From Candidatus Aminicenantes bacterium UBA4085 (GTDB lineage: Bacteria; Acidobacteriota; Aminicenantia; Aminicenantales; UBA4085), in the NCBI GenBank assembly GCA_002383325.1, contig DFYJ01000137.1, positions 1 through 6,830 of the forward strand: a stretch of 6,830 nt of DNA. Direction: 5' to 3'. Below are positions 1-6,333 of this stretch, one piece after another; position 1 is the first letter of the stretch, and each line of letters starts with the position of its first letter. Made by a program: the position numbers and the translations under genes. Under the pieces are notes generated by a model. That model was not told where the DNA came from. It saw nothing but the letters and a program-made list of their open reading frames with translations, and made no database searches.

Positions 1-23
1 CCGATTGGGGAGAGCCGCAATGA
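1..23 (+). CDS. possible last codons of an upstream gene (partial)
   Basis: One frame through the first bases reads Asp-Trp-Gly-Glu-Pro-Gln and stops at a TGA (21-23) that overlaps the ATG of nuoH as ATGA. The same type of overlap joins two genes later in the window, so an upstream gene, perhaps another complex I subunit, may end here. Six codons are far too few to identify it, and the frame could be open by chance. Confidence 0.25.
7..14 (+). promoter_or_regulatory. ribosome binding site that sets the nuoH start
   Basis: GGGGAGAG lies 5-7 bases before the ATG at 20. A TTG at position 5 is in the same frame but overlaps this site and has no binding site of its own in view, so the ATG is preferred. 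The same GGGGAG core precedes nuoI at 1084-1089. Confidence 0.6.
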
Positions 24-1093
24 AATCCTTCTGGATCATCCTGTTCAAGACCATCACGGTCCTGACCTGGTTCATGGTCGTGACCCTGTACTTGACCTGG
101 CTCGAGCGCAAGCAGAGCGCCGTCATGCAGGATCGGATCGGGGCCAACCGGGCCCGCGTTCTGGGGCTGCGGATGTTCGGGCTCTTCCAGCCCTTCGCCG
201 ACGCCATCAAGATGATCTTCAAGGGCGACTTCGCGCCGCGCTTCGGGAACCGCTTCCTGCACGCCCTGGCTCCGGCTTTGACATTTTTCTTCATCGCCGT
301 TTCCGTCATCGCCATCCCCTTCGGTCCCGACATCCGGATCGGCTCGGCGCCGGTCTCGCTCCAGGTCTTCGACGCCGACGTGGGCCTGCTGTTCGTCCTG
401 GCCATGCTGGCCCTGGGGGTCTACGGCGTCATCCTGGCCGGATGGGCTTCCAACAACCGCTTCGCCCTGCTGGGCGGGGTCAGGGCGGCGGCCCAGGTCG
501 TATCCTACGAGGCGGCCCTGGGCCTGTCCCTGGTCGGGCTGGTCCTGGTCTTTCCCAGCCTGCGGCTGTCCGAGATCGTCGCCTTCCAGGGAGGCCGCCT
601 GGCCGGCTTTCTGCCCCGCTGGGGCGTCTTCCTCCAGCCTTTGGGATTCCTGCTCTTTTTTATCGCCGCCCTGGCCGAGACCAAGCGGGTGCCCTTCGAC
701 ATGCCTGAAGGCGAGTCCGAGATCATCGGCTTCTTCACCGAGTACGGCGGGATGAAGTTCGGGCTGTTCATGTTCTCGGACTTCATGGAGCTCCTGATCG
801 TGGCCTGCCTGCTGGCGACGCTTTTCTTCGGCGGCTGGCAGGTGCCGTGGCTGGAGAACGGCGGCTTCGTCTTTCCCTGGGGAGGGGAGTGGCCCTGGCC
901 GGGCTGGCTGGTCGCCGCGGCCCGCATCGTCTCTTTCCAGATCAAGGTCGCTTTCTTCTGCTGGCTCCAGGTGCTCCTGCGATGGACTTATCCGCGGATG
1001 CGCTACGATCAGCTGATGAATCTGGGCTGGAAGGGGCTCATCCCTCTCGGCTTGCTCAATATCGTCGTCACGGCCCTCTGGGCGGGGAGATGA
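20..1093 (+). CDS. nuoH: NADH-quinone oxidoreductase subunit H (complex I membrane subunit)
   Basis: This is the 357-residue membrane subunit that joins the peripheral arm of complex I to the proton-pumping arm and forms much of the quinone channel. It is very hydrophobic, with about eight membrane segments. Family signatures visible are WLERK near residues 27-31, QDRIGANRA at 37-45, the QPFAD/K block at 57-64, GWASNNRFALLGG at 141-153, RVPFDMPEGESEI at 223-235 followed by EYGGMKFG, and the C-terminal RWTYP...RYDQLM at 321-333. The length is slightly above the roughly 325 residues of the E. coli protein. NuoI follows after one base, which supports complex I rather than a hydrogenase homologue. 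Two details differ from the common pattern: KGDFAP at 68-73, where KED is usual, and a compact loop between PEGESE and TEYGG. Confidence 0.95.
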   Translation: MKSFWIILFKTITVLTWFMVVTLYLTWLERKQSAVMQDRIGANRARVLGLRMFGLFQPFADAIKMIFKGDFAPRFGNRFLHALAPALTFFFIAVSVIAIPFGPDIRIGSAPVSLQVFDADVGLLFVLAMLALGVYGVILAGWASNNRFALLGGVRAAAQVVSYEAALGLSLVGLVLVFPSLRLSEIVAFQGGRLAGFLPRWGVFLQPLGFLLFFIAALAETKRVPFDMPEGESEIIGFFTEYGGMKFGLFMFSDFMELLIVACLLATLFFGGWQVPWLENGGFVFPWGGEWPWPGWLVAAARIVSFQIKVAFFCWLQVLLRWTYPRMRYDQLMNLGWKGLIPLGLLNIVVTALWAGR

Positions 1094-1094
1094 C

Positions 1095-1610
1095 ATGATC
1101 CGCGCGTTAACATCGGCCGTCGCTCTCCTGAAGGGCGCCTGGATCACGGCCCGCCACTTCCTGGTCAACATGACCTTCCATAGCCTGGCCCTGTTCGGCG
1201 TCCGGACCCGGCGCCGCGGGGCGGAGACGATCCAGTACCCCGAGCAGCGCAAGCCGCTGGCCGCCCGCCACCGCAGCCTGCATCGGATCGTGGCCCGTGA
1301 GGACGGCCGTCCCCGCTGCGTGGCTTGTCTGCTCTGCGTCACGGTCTGTCCCTCGGAGTGCATCGCCGTCGAGGCCGCCGAAGATCCCGATCCCGAGATC
1401 CAGAGGCAGGCGGACCGCTTCACCGTCGATCTGACGCGCTGCTGCTTCTGCGGCTTCTGCGTCGAGGCCTGCCCGGAGGATGCCATCCGCATGGACACGG
1501 GGGAGATCGAGCTGGCGGCCGGCTCGCGCGGCGAGCTGCAAATCGGGCTGGACCGGCTCTTGGGGGGAGCGGCGGCGGGCTCCGGCCCGATTGACAAGCC
1601 TTCCCTTTGA
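1095..1610 (+). CDS. nuoI: NADH-quinone oxidoreductase subunit I (two [4Fe-4S] clusters)
   Basis: This 171-residue peripheral-arm subunit would carry the two [4Fe-4S] clusters (N6a and N6b) that pass electrons toward N2 and quinone. Two ferredoxin motifs of the form C-x2-C-x2-C-x3-C-P are plain: Cys75, 78, 81, 85 and Cys116, 119, 122, 126. The second sits in CGFCVEACPEDAI, which is typical of NuoI. The N-terminal stretch (about 10-60), with its hydrophobic helix and YPE at about 49-51, is also family-like. Cys117 is an extra cysteine next to a cluster ligand. The start ATG is one base after the nuoH stop, with GGGGAG five bases before it, so the two genes are translated from one message. The final codons overlap the promoter of the next gene. 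No nuoJ follows. Confidence 0.95.
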   Translation: MIRALTSAVALLKGAWITARHFLVNMTFHSLALFGVRTRRRGAETIQYPEQRKPLAARHRSLHRIVAREDGRPRCVACLLCVTVCPSECIAVEAAEDPDPEIQRQADRFTVDLTRCCFCGFCVEACPEDAIRMDTGEIELAAGSRGELQIGLDRLLGGAAAGSGPIDKPSL

Positions 1611-1618
1611 CATATAAT
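1591..1618 (+). promoter_or_regulatory. consensus sigma-70-type promoter for the malic enzyme gene
   Basis: TTGACA (1591-1596) and TATAAT (1613-1618) are both perfect consensus boxes, 16 bases apart. The -35 box lies inside the last codons of nuoI, and the -10 box begins 3 bases after its stop. A second TTGACA (1607-1612) directly abuts the -10 box and supplies the nuoI stop codon; it is too close to act as a -35 for the same -10. The malic enzyme start is 38 bases after the -10 box, leaving room for a short leader. Confidence 0.8.
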
Positions 1619-1640
1619 AGCCATCCGTCTTTTCCATCCC

Positions 1641-1648
1641 AAGGAGGT
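1641..1648 (+). promoter_or_regulatory. strong ribosome binding site of the malic enzyme gene
   Basis: AAGGAGGT is a full match to the anti-Shine-Dalgarno sequence and sits 7 bases before the ATG at 1656. With the consensus promoter it suggests high expression. Confidence 0.8.
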
Positions 1649-1655
1649 CACTGGA

Positions 1656-3005
1656 ATGAAGAAGGTCACCGTCGAAGAGCTGCTGGAGAAGGCCGCCCAG
1701 CCGGCCAAGGACGCTCCCCGTCTGCACAAGTTCTACAAGGGCAAGCTGGGTGTCGCGCTCAAATGCCGTGTCCGCGATTTCAACGACTTCGCCATCTGGT
1801 ACACGCCCGGCGTCGCCGCCGTCTGCAAGGAGATCGCGGCCGACAAGCAGAAGGTCTACGAGTACACCAACAAGTGGAACTCCGTGGCCGTCATCAGCGA
1901 CGGGACGCGGGTCCTCGGCCTGGGCGACATCGGGCCCGAGGCCGGCCTGCCGGTCATGGAGGGCAAGGGCATCCTCTACAAGTATCTGGGCGGCGTGGAC
2001 GCTTTCCCGATCTGCCTGGACGAAAAGGACCCGGACAAGATCATCGAGATCGGCCGGGCCCTGCAGCCGTCCTTCGGAGGCTACAACCTGGAGGACATCG
2101 CCCAGCCCAAGTGCTTCCGCATCCTCGAAGAGCTGAGGGCGAAGTGCGAGATCCCGGTCTGGCACGACGACCAGCAGGGCACGGCCTGCGTCACGGTGGC
2201 CGGCCTGATCAACGCCCTCAAGGTCGTCAAGAAGAACATCGCCGAGGTCAAGATCACGGTCGTCGGCGCCGGCGCCTCGGGCATCAACATCGCCCATCAG
2301 ATCATGCTGGCCGGGGCCAACGGGGAGAACATGCTCTCGGTCGACTCCAAGGGCATCCTGTCCCGCGACCGGGCTGACCGGGACAACCTGCAGAAAAACT
2401 ACAGGGAGAAATGGGACATCTGCCTACGCACCAATCCCAAGGGCAAGCAGGGCGGGATCCCCGAAGCCCTCTTGGGCGCCGATGTTCTGATCAGCGCGTC
2501 CACGCCGGGCCCGGGTACGATCAAGCCCGAGTGGATCCAAGGCATGGCCAAGGACGCCATCGTCTTCGCCGAGGCCAATCCGATCCCCGAGATCTGGCCT
2601 TGGGAGGCCAAGGAAGCCGGGGCCCGGATCGTGGCCACCGGCCGCTCCGACTTCCCCAACCAGGTCAACAACTCCCTGGGCTTCCCGGGCATCTTCCGGG
2701 GCGCCCTGGATGTCAGGGCTAAGACCATCACCGACGGCATGTGCATCGCGGCGGCCCGCGAGCTGGCCAAGGTGGCCGAAGACAAGGGCATCCACGAGGA
2801 CTACATCATCCCGAATATGGACGAGTGGGAAGTCTTCCCGCGCGAGGCCGTGGCCGTCGGGACGAAAGCCATCGAGGAAGGCGTGGCCCGCTTCAATTTC
2901 AGCGTCGAAGAGCGGTTCAAAATGGCCAATGAGGCCATCCGGGCCGCCCGCAACGAGGTCCAGTGGATGATGAAGGAAGGCTTCATCATCGATCCGGACA
3001 AATAA
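1656..3005 (+). CDS. malic enzyme (malate dehydrogenase, oxaloacetate-decarboxylating)
   Basis: This cytoplasmic enzyme converts malate to pyruvate and CO2 while reducing NAD(P). The 449 residues contain the malic enzyme N-terminal domain followed by the NAD-binding domain. Visible are WYTPGVA with the probable catalytic Tyr49, LPVMEGK with the probable catalytic Lys104, the metal-site residues Glu146/Asp147 in NLEDI and Asp172 in HDDQQGTA, the Rossmann loop GAGASG at 204-209, an acidic residue (Asp230) at the end of the next strand, and [18 protein letters not shown] from 333. The usual HDDQHG is HDDQQG here. The phosphotransacetylase-like C-terminal extension of E. coli MaeB is absent, so this is the short bacterial/archaeal type. 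Asp230 favours NAD over NADP, but cofactor choice cannot be settled by eye. It has its own promoter and terminator. Confidence 0.93.
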   Translation: MKKVTVEELLEKAAQPAKDAPRLHKFYKGKLGVALKCRVRDFNDFAIWYTPGVAAVCKEIAADKQKVYEYTNKWNSVAVISDGTRVLGLGDIGPEAGLPVMEGKGILYKYLGGVDAFPICLDEKDPDKIIEIGRALQPSFGGYNLEDIAQPKCFRILEELRAKCEIPVWHDDQQGTACVTVAGLINALKVVKKNIAEVKITVVGAGASGINIAHQIMLAGANGENMLSVDSKGILSRDRADRDNLQKNYREKWDICLRTNPKGKQGGIPEALLGADVLISASTPGPGTIKPEWIQGMAKDAIVFAEANPIPEIWPWEAKEAGARIVATGRSDFPNQVNNSLGFPGIFRGALDVRAKTITDGMCIAAARELAKVAEDKGIHEDYIIPNMDEWEVFPREAVAVGTKAIEEGVARFNFSVEERFKMANEAIRAARNEVQWMMKEGFIIDPDK

Positions 3006-3026
3006 GGCCTTCTTCCGGAACCATCA

Positions 3027-3060
3027 CGGGCCGTCGGAGACGCCTTCGGCGGCCCGTTTC
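3027..3060 (+). terminator. intrinsic terminator after the malic enzyme gene
   Basis: CGGGCCG (3027-3033) pairs perfectly with CGGCCCG (3050-3056). The helix extends inward to 3039/3044 with two G-U pairs, giving about 13 bp and a four-base loop, followed by TTTCATTT. It starts 22 bases after the malic enzyme stop and isolates that gene from the envelope operon downstream. Confidence 0.85.
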
Positions 3061-3077
3061 ATTTACCGGGCCGGCAT

Positions 3078-3106
3078 TTGACAGGTGGCTTGAAAAGTGC
3101 TAACGT
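3078..3106 (+). promoter_or_regulatory. probable promoter of the envelope operon
   Basis: TTGACA (3078-3083) is followed after 17 bases by TAACGT (3101-3106), a weak -10 box that is preceded by TGC and so forms an extended -10 element. It lies just after the terminator and before the lipoprotein gene. It would leave an untranslated leader of about 90 bases, in which I could not recognise a riboswitch or a strong hairpin. Confidence 0.6.
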
Positions 3107-3188
3107 AATTTGCGTATTCGTCTCAACCGGGCAACCCTTTTCTGATGAAGAGGCGATTGTCTAGGTGGAGATGATTTCGGACGTGAGA

Positions 3189-3195
3189 AAGGAGG
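3189..3195 (+). promoter_or_regulatory. ribosome binding site that sets the lipoprotein start
   Basis: AAGGAGG lies 8 bases before the ATG at 3204. It selects that ATG over the in-frame GTG at 3165, which would put 13 mostly charged residues before a perfectly good signal peptide. Confidence 0.8.
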
Positions 3196-3203
3196 AAATA
3201 TCC

Positions 3204-3791
3204 ATGAAAAATCTCACGAAATCGCTGATTCTGGTTCTGACCTTGGCCGTGGTCCTCGTCGGCTGCAAGCAGCCCACGGCTCTCGTCGACTCGGCCAAGG
3301 CCGCCATCGACGACGTCATCAAGGCCGGCGCGGACAAGTACGCGCCTGTGGAGCTGGCCGCCGTTCAAGACAGCCTGACCAAGGCCATGGACGAGATCGC
3401 CGGGCAGGACAAGAAGTTCTTCAAGAAGTTCGGCCCCGCCAAGGAGATGCTGGACAAGATCAAGGTTGACGCCGAGGCCCTCAAGGCGGCTCTACCGGCC
3501 AAGATCGACGCCGTCAAGACCGAGGCCGTGGCCATGCAGGCCTCCCTCGGGACGATGATCGTCGAGGTCAAGGACATGCTCAAGAAGGCGCCCAAGGGCA
3601 AGGGAACCGCCAAGGACCTCGAGGCTTTGGCCGGCGACCTGGCCGGTGCTGAGACCGAGGCCGCGGGCATCCAGACCGCTCTCGACGCCCAGGATTACAT
3701 CGGCGCCCTGAACACGGCCAAGGCCGTCACGGCCAAGGTCACCTCCGTCAAGGAGCAGATCCAGGCCGCCATCGACAAGGTCAAGAAGTAA
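3204..3791 (+). CDS. Ala/Lys-rich helical lipoprotein ending in Lys-Lys
   Basis: The 195-residue product starts with a lipoprotein signal peptide: a lysine-containing N-region, a hydrophobic core at 8-19 and the lipobox LVGC with lipidated Cys21. Residue +2 is Lys, not Asp, so by the E. coli rule it would go to the outer membrane. The mature 175 residues are almost entirely predicted amphipathic helix rich in Ala, Lys, Asp and Glu. They include GADKYAPVEL at 42-51, which resembles DUF4398-type envelope lipoproteins, and a short Lys/Gly/Pro linker at about 127-135. The chain ends in KVKK. Braun's lipoprotein is also helical and is joined to peptidoglycan through a C-terminal lysine by L,D-transpeptidases; two such enzymes are encoded directly downstream. 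Function as a wall tether is inference. There is no sequence match to Lpp itself. Confidence 0.88.
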   Translation: MKNLTKSLILVLTLAVVLVGCKQPTALVDSAKAAIDDVIKAGADKYAPVELAAVQDSLTKAMDEIAGQDKKFFKKFGPAKEMLDKIKVDAEALKAALPAKIDAVKTEAVAMQASLGTMIVEVKDMLKKAPKGKGTAKDLEALAGDLAGAETEAAGIQTALDAQDYIGALNTAKAVTAKVTSVKEQIQAAIDKVKK

Positions 3792-3793
3792 GC

Positions 3794-4900
3794 TTGAGCC
3801 CGCGAGCCGCTTGCCGCATCGCTTCGGCGGCGGCGCTGCTCCTCTGCTTGGGAGCCTGTCGGACCGCCCCGGTTCCGTCCGAGCTAGGAGAGGCCTTGCG
3901 CCTCGACGAAGCCCTCGGGGGGGCCGGGGCGTCTTCTTTTGCTCCCCAGGCCTACTCCCGTTTCCGCGAGAAGCTGGCTGGTCTGCGGGAGGAAGTCCGC
4001 AGGCAGGAGGCCCGCCTGGGCCCCTGGCGCGATTTTCGCTCCGCGGCGGCCTCGGCCTCCGATTTGAAGGACGAGGGCGGCCGCCTGCTGGAAGAGATCC
4101 GGATCAGCCGGGAGGGCCGGTATCGATCCCTCCGCCGGGATTGGGAAGCGCTGAGCCGGCGGCGCGACCGGCTGCGCGACATGACCGGTTATTTCAACGA
4201 CAACGAGGCCGTGCGCCATGCCCTGGCTCGCGGCGATATCACTCTGGGCCGGGCCGGGCTTGTCCTGGACGCCGGCAAGCTGGAGGAAGCCGACCCGCTC
4301 CTGAGGGAGGCTTCCGGATTCCTCGATCAGGCGCAATCCGTCATCGGACGGCGGTTGGAGCGGTACCTGGAGCCCGAAGTTCTGCGGAACTGGCGGGCCT
4401 GGGCCGATGAGACGATCGCCAATTCGCGGCGAACGGGCGGCACGGCCATCCTGGTCAGCAAGATCGAAGGGACGCTCAGCGTCATACGCCGGGGCGAAAT
4501 CGTCTCGACCTACGGCATCGGCCTCGGCAAGTCCGGCCTTTCCGACAAGCTTTACGAAGGGGACGAGGCGACGCCAGAAGGCCGATATCGGATCGTCCGC
4601 AAGTTCCCGGTCTCGGCCTTCTACAAGGCCCTGCTGATCGACTATCCCAACGCCGCGGACCTCAAGGAGCTGGCCGAGGCCAGGCGCCGGGGGCTGATTC
4701 CACCCGGGGTCGGGGCCGGCGGGGCGATCGAAATTCACGGCGGGGGAAAGGATAAGCTGACCCTGGGATGCGTAGGACTCGAGAACAAGGACATGGACGA
4801 GGTCTACAAGGCCGCCGCGATCGGAACCCCGGTCACGATCGTCGGCGCGTTGGGAGTCGAGGGAACGATTCTCGGCGACATCAAGGCGTTCGGAAAATGA
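3794..4900 (+). CDS. lipoprotein L,D-transpeptidase with helical N-terminal region (YkuD family)
   Basis: This 368-residue protein has a signal peptide with lipobox LGAC and lipidated Cys22. An Arg/Glu/Leu-rich helical region (about 30-212) follows, then a YkuD L,D-transpeptidase domain (about 215-352). Catalytic residues are His315 in IEIHGGG and Cys326 in LGCVGLENKD. Such enzymes form or cut bonds at meso-diaminopimelate in peptidoglycan on the periplasmic side. The Arg usual after GC[VI] is Gly327+1 (GCVG). A YPNAAD stretch at 284-289 before the His motif recalls the YafK/DpaA subgroup, whose E. coli member is reported to release Braun's lipoprotein from the wall. The start is TTG, two bases after the lipoprotein stop with only a weak binding site, which suggests translational coupling. 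No other start would keep the signal peptide. The subgroup assignment is tentative. Confidence 0.88.
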   Translation: MSPRAACRIASAAALLLCLGACRTAPVPSELGEALRLDEALGGAGASSFAPQAYSRFREKLAGLREEVRRQEARLGPWRDFRSAAASASDLKDEGGRLLEEIRISREGRYRSLRRDWEALSRRRDRLRDMTGYFNDNEAVRHALARGDITLGRAGLVLDAGKLEEADPLLREASGFLDQAQSVIGRRLERYLEPEVLRNWRAWADETIANSRRTGGTAILVSKIEGTLSVIRRGEIVSTYGIGLGKSGLSDKLYEGDEATPEGRYRIVRKFPVSAFYKALLIDYPNAADLKELAEARRRGLIPPGVGAGGAIEIHGGGKDKLTLGCVGLENKDMDEVYKAAAIGTPVTIVGALGVEGTILGDIKAFGK

Positions 4901-5550
4901 AGAAGAAGCGTATCGCCGGCTGGAAATGGGTCGTCGGGGCTTCGGTTGGGGCCGCGACGGCGCTGGCGCTTCTGATCCTGACCGGCAGCCTGGTCGACCG
5001 GCTCGTCTTTGCCCGGCCGCTGCCGGCAACTGAGGCGAAAAAGGCCTCGGAGGAGGAGATGAAGAGATCCATCCGGAGCCTCGAGGCGAGGATCAAATCG
5101 GTCGAGCCGAGGGGCCTCTACATCATCATCGATACAGCCGAGAACAGACTGTCCCTGATGCGGGGCGGGAAGCCGATCAAGGAGTTCATCGTCTCCTGCG
5201 GCTCAGGCGGGCTCCTGGAGGATCCCGACGGCGGCCGTTCGTGGATCTTCGATACGCCGCGCGGGGAGCACGCCGTCCAGAGCAAGCTGGTCAATCCGAC
5301 CTGGATCAAGCCGGACTGGGCCTTCATCGAGGAGGGCGAGAAGATCCCCTCGGACTACAACGAGAGGATCGACAACGACACCCTGGGTGATTTCGCCCTG
5401 GGTATCGGCAACGGATACTTCATCCACGGCACACTCTACACGCGCATGCTGGGGCGCAACGTGACCCACGGCTGCGTCCGGGTGGGGGACAAGGATCTCC
5501 GGGAGATCTACCAAGCAGCCGGGATCGGGACGAGGGTCTACATCTACTGA
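4897..5550 (+). CDS. membrane-anchored L,D-transpeptidase (YkuD family)
   Basis: The 217-residue product has a Lys/Arg-rich N-terminus, one membrane helix (about 11-31), a short charged coil (about 45-70) and a YkuD domain filling the rest. GLYIIIDTAENRLSL at 73-87 is the typical first hairpin. The active site is FIHGTL with His177 and THGCVRVGDKDL with Cys193 and the conserved Arg195. This is the classical cross-linking signature, so it is predicted to join peptidoglycan stem peptides, or a protein lysine, to meso-diaminopimelate. It lacks a lipobox and is probably held in the inner membrane by an uncleaved signal anchor. Its ATG overlaps the stop of the preceding gene (ATGA), so translation is probably coupled. 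The next gene starts one base after its stop. Confidence 0.92.
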   Translation: MKKKRIAGWKWVVGASVGAATALALLILTGSLVDRLVFARPLPATEAKKASEEEMKRSIRSLEARIKSVEPRGLYIIIDTAENRLSLMRGGKPIKEFIVSCGSGGLLEDPDGGRSWIFDTPRGEHAVQSKLVNPTWIKPDWAFIEEGEKIPSDYNERIDNDTLGDFALGIGNGYFIHGTLYTRMLGRNVTHGCVRVGDKDLREIYQAAGIGTRVYIY

Positions 5551-5551
5551 C

Positions 5552-6187
5552 ATGAGAACAAGAACGATCGCTGCGGTGCTGGCGGCGGGAGTCCTAGGGG
5601 CGGCCGCCGCCCAAGCCCAGGATCTTGGACGCCAAAGTCGGAGGCTGGAAGAGGAGCTTCGCCTGGCGAAAACCTCTTCGGTCTACCTGGTCGTGGACTC
5701 GGGGGCAGGAACGCTGAGTCTGAAAACGCGGGGCATGGTTCTCAAGACCTGGAGGGCCGCGCGGATGAATTCTTGGGGCCGGCCGATCGGCATAGCGGCA
5801 TTCAATATCGCGCAGAGGTCCGGATGGTCGGCCCAGGATAGGGTCAATGTGACCCCTGGAAAGAAGAAGGAGCCGAAAGCGGATGCCCCCAAGCCCAAGG
5901 ACATCGGTGACGACGTACTGGAGCTCGTCGACATGCCGACGAAGTACCGCTTCATCCTGGGGAACGGAGTCCGGCTGACGATACGGCCGCGCCCGCGAGG
6001 AATATTCGGCCGACTTGGCTACGCGATCGGAGGACTGGGCCGAAGCGCCGGCCGTTCGGTCCGCTTGATTGGGGCTGCCGCCAGTGGAAAAGGCTTTTCG
6101 GAGATGAGGATCATCGTCAGGGATCCGAAAGACGCCCAAGCCATATTCTGGGCGGCTCCGGAGCAAACTGCGATCCTCTTCTATTGA
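5552..6187 (+). CDS. secreted L,D-transpeptidase-like protein without catalytic residues
   Basis: This 211-residue product has a Sec signal peptide, probably cleaved after AAAQA near residue 22, and then a charged helix (25-40). Residues 44-67 match the first strands of the preceding transpeptidase: VYLVVDSGAGTLSL against LYIIIDTAENRLSL. The last 18 residues align without a gap to that enzyme's end (DAQAIFWAA...T....Y against DLREIYQAA...T....Y). In that alignment Ile187 stands where Cys193 should be. The whole protein contains no Cys and no His, so it cannot use the YkuD mechanism. The middle has a Lys/Pro-rich linker (103-117) and a Gly/Arg-rich stretch (about 145-175). It may be a regulatory or structural pseudoenzyme, but its role is unknown. 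It starts one base after the upstream stop with no clear ribosome binding site. Confidence 0.8.
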   Translation: MRTRTIAAVLAAGVLGAAAAQAQDLGRQSRRLEEELRLAKTSSVYLVVDSGAGTLSLKTRGMVLKTWRAARMNSWGRPIGIAAFNIAQRSGWSAQDRVNVTPGKKKEPKADAPKPKDIGDDVLELVDMPTKYRFILGNGVRLTIRPRPRGIFGRLGYAIGGLGRSAGRSVRLIGAAASGKGFSEMRIIVRDPKDAQAIFWAAPEQTAILFY

Positions 6188-6273
6188 GCTGGGTATCGAA
6201 GCCTAGACTCTCCTGAAGCGGGGGGGACAGCCTTCAATTCGCCAGTCTTAAAAACAGCCATTGTATTAATATG

Positions 6274-6303
6274 TTGAATATGTTTGAATATTATTGAAAT
6301 CTA
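6274..6303 (+). repeat. three 10-bp direct repeats, TTGAAnnnnn
   Basis: TTGAATATGT, TTGAATATTA and TTGAAATCTA follow one another without a gap, so TTGAA recurs every 10 bases, about one helical turn. The array lies 31 bases before the -35 box of the dnaK promoter in an AT-rich stretch. It could be a regulator binding array or a curved upstream element, or a by-product of AT richness. Confidence 0.55.
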
Positions 6304-6333
6304 TATATGTAACACAATGGCGCTAAATAATAC

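Noticed and set aside
20..1610. Assignment of the first two genes to a membrane-bound hydrogenase rather than complex I
   Set aside because: The NuoI-type CGFCVEACPEDAI motif and the NuoH signatures around GWASNNRFALLGG and PEGESE fit complex I better, although the catalytic subunits are outside the window.
1107..2297. A 396-codon open frame on the minus strand across nuoI and the malic enzyme gene
   Set aside because: It lies opposite two well-identified genes, has a low-complexity Asp/Leu/Gly-rich product with no motif, and is a normal by-product of GC-rich coding DNA.
3107..3188. A riboswitch in the roughly 90-base leader of the lipoprotein gene, suggested by CCGGGCAACCC
   Set aside because: The conserved bases and paired helices of the c-di-GMP (GEMM) or other known classes could not be laid out on it.
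3165..3203. GTG at 3165 as the lipoprotein start
   Set aside because: It would bury the signal peptide behind 13 residues and lacks a ribosome binding site as good as the one before 3204.
3884..5029. A 381-codon minus-strand open frame opposite the first transpeptidase
   Set aside because: The Pro/Arg/Gly-rich product has no recognisable domain, while the plus strand has catalytic motifs and an export signal.
6214..6236. TGAAG...CTTCA hairpin as a terminator of the envelope operon
   Set aside because: It has only five base pairs around a 13-base loop and no T-run directly after it. The operon's terminator was not found.
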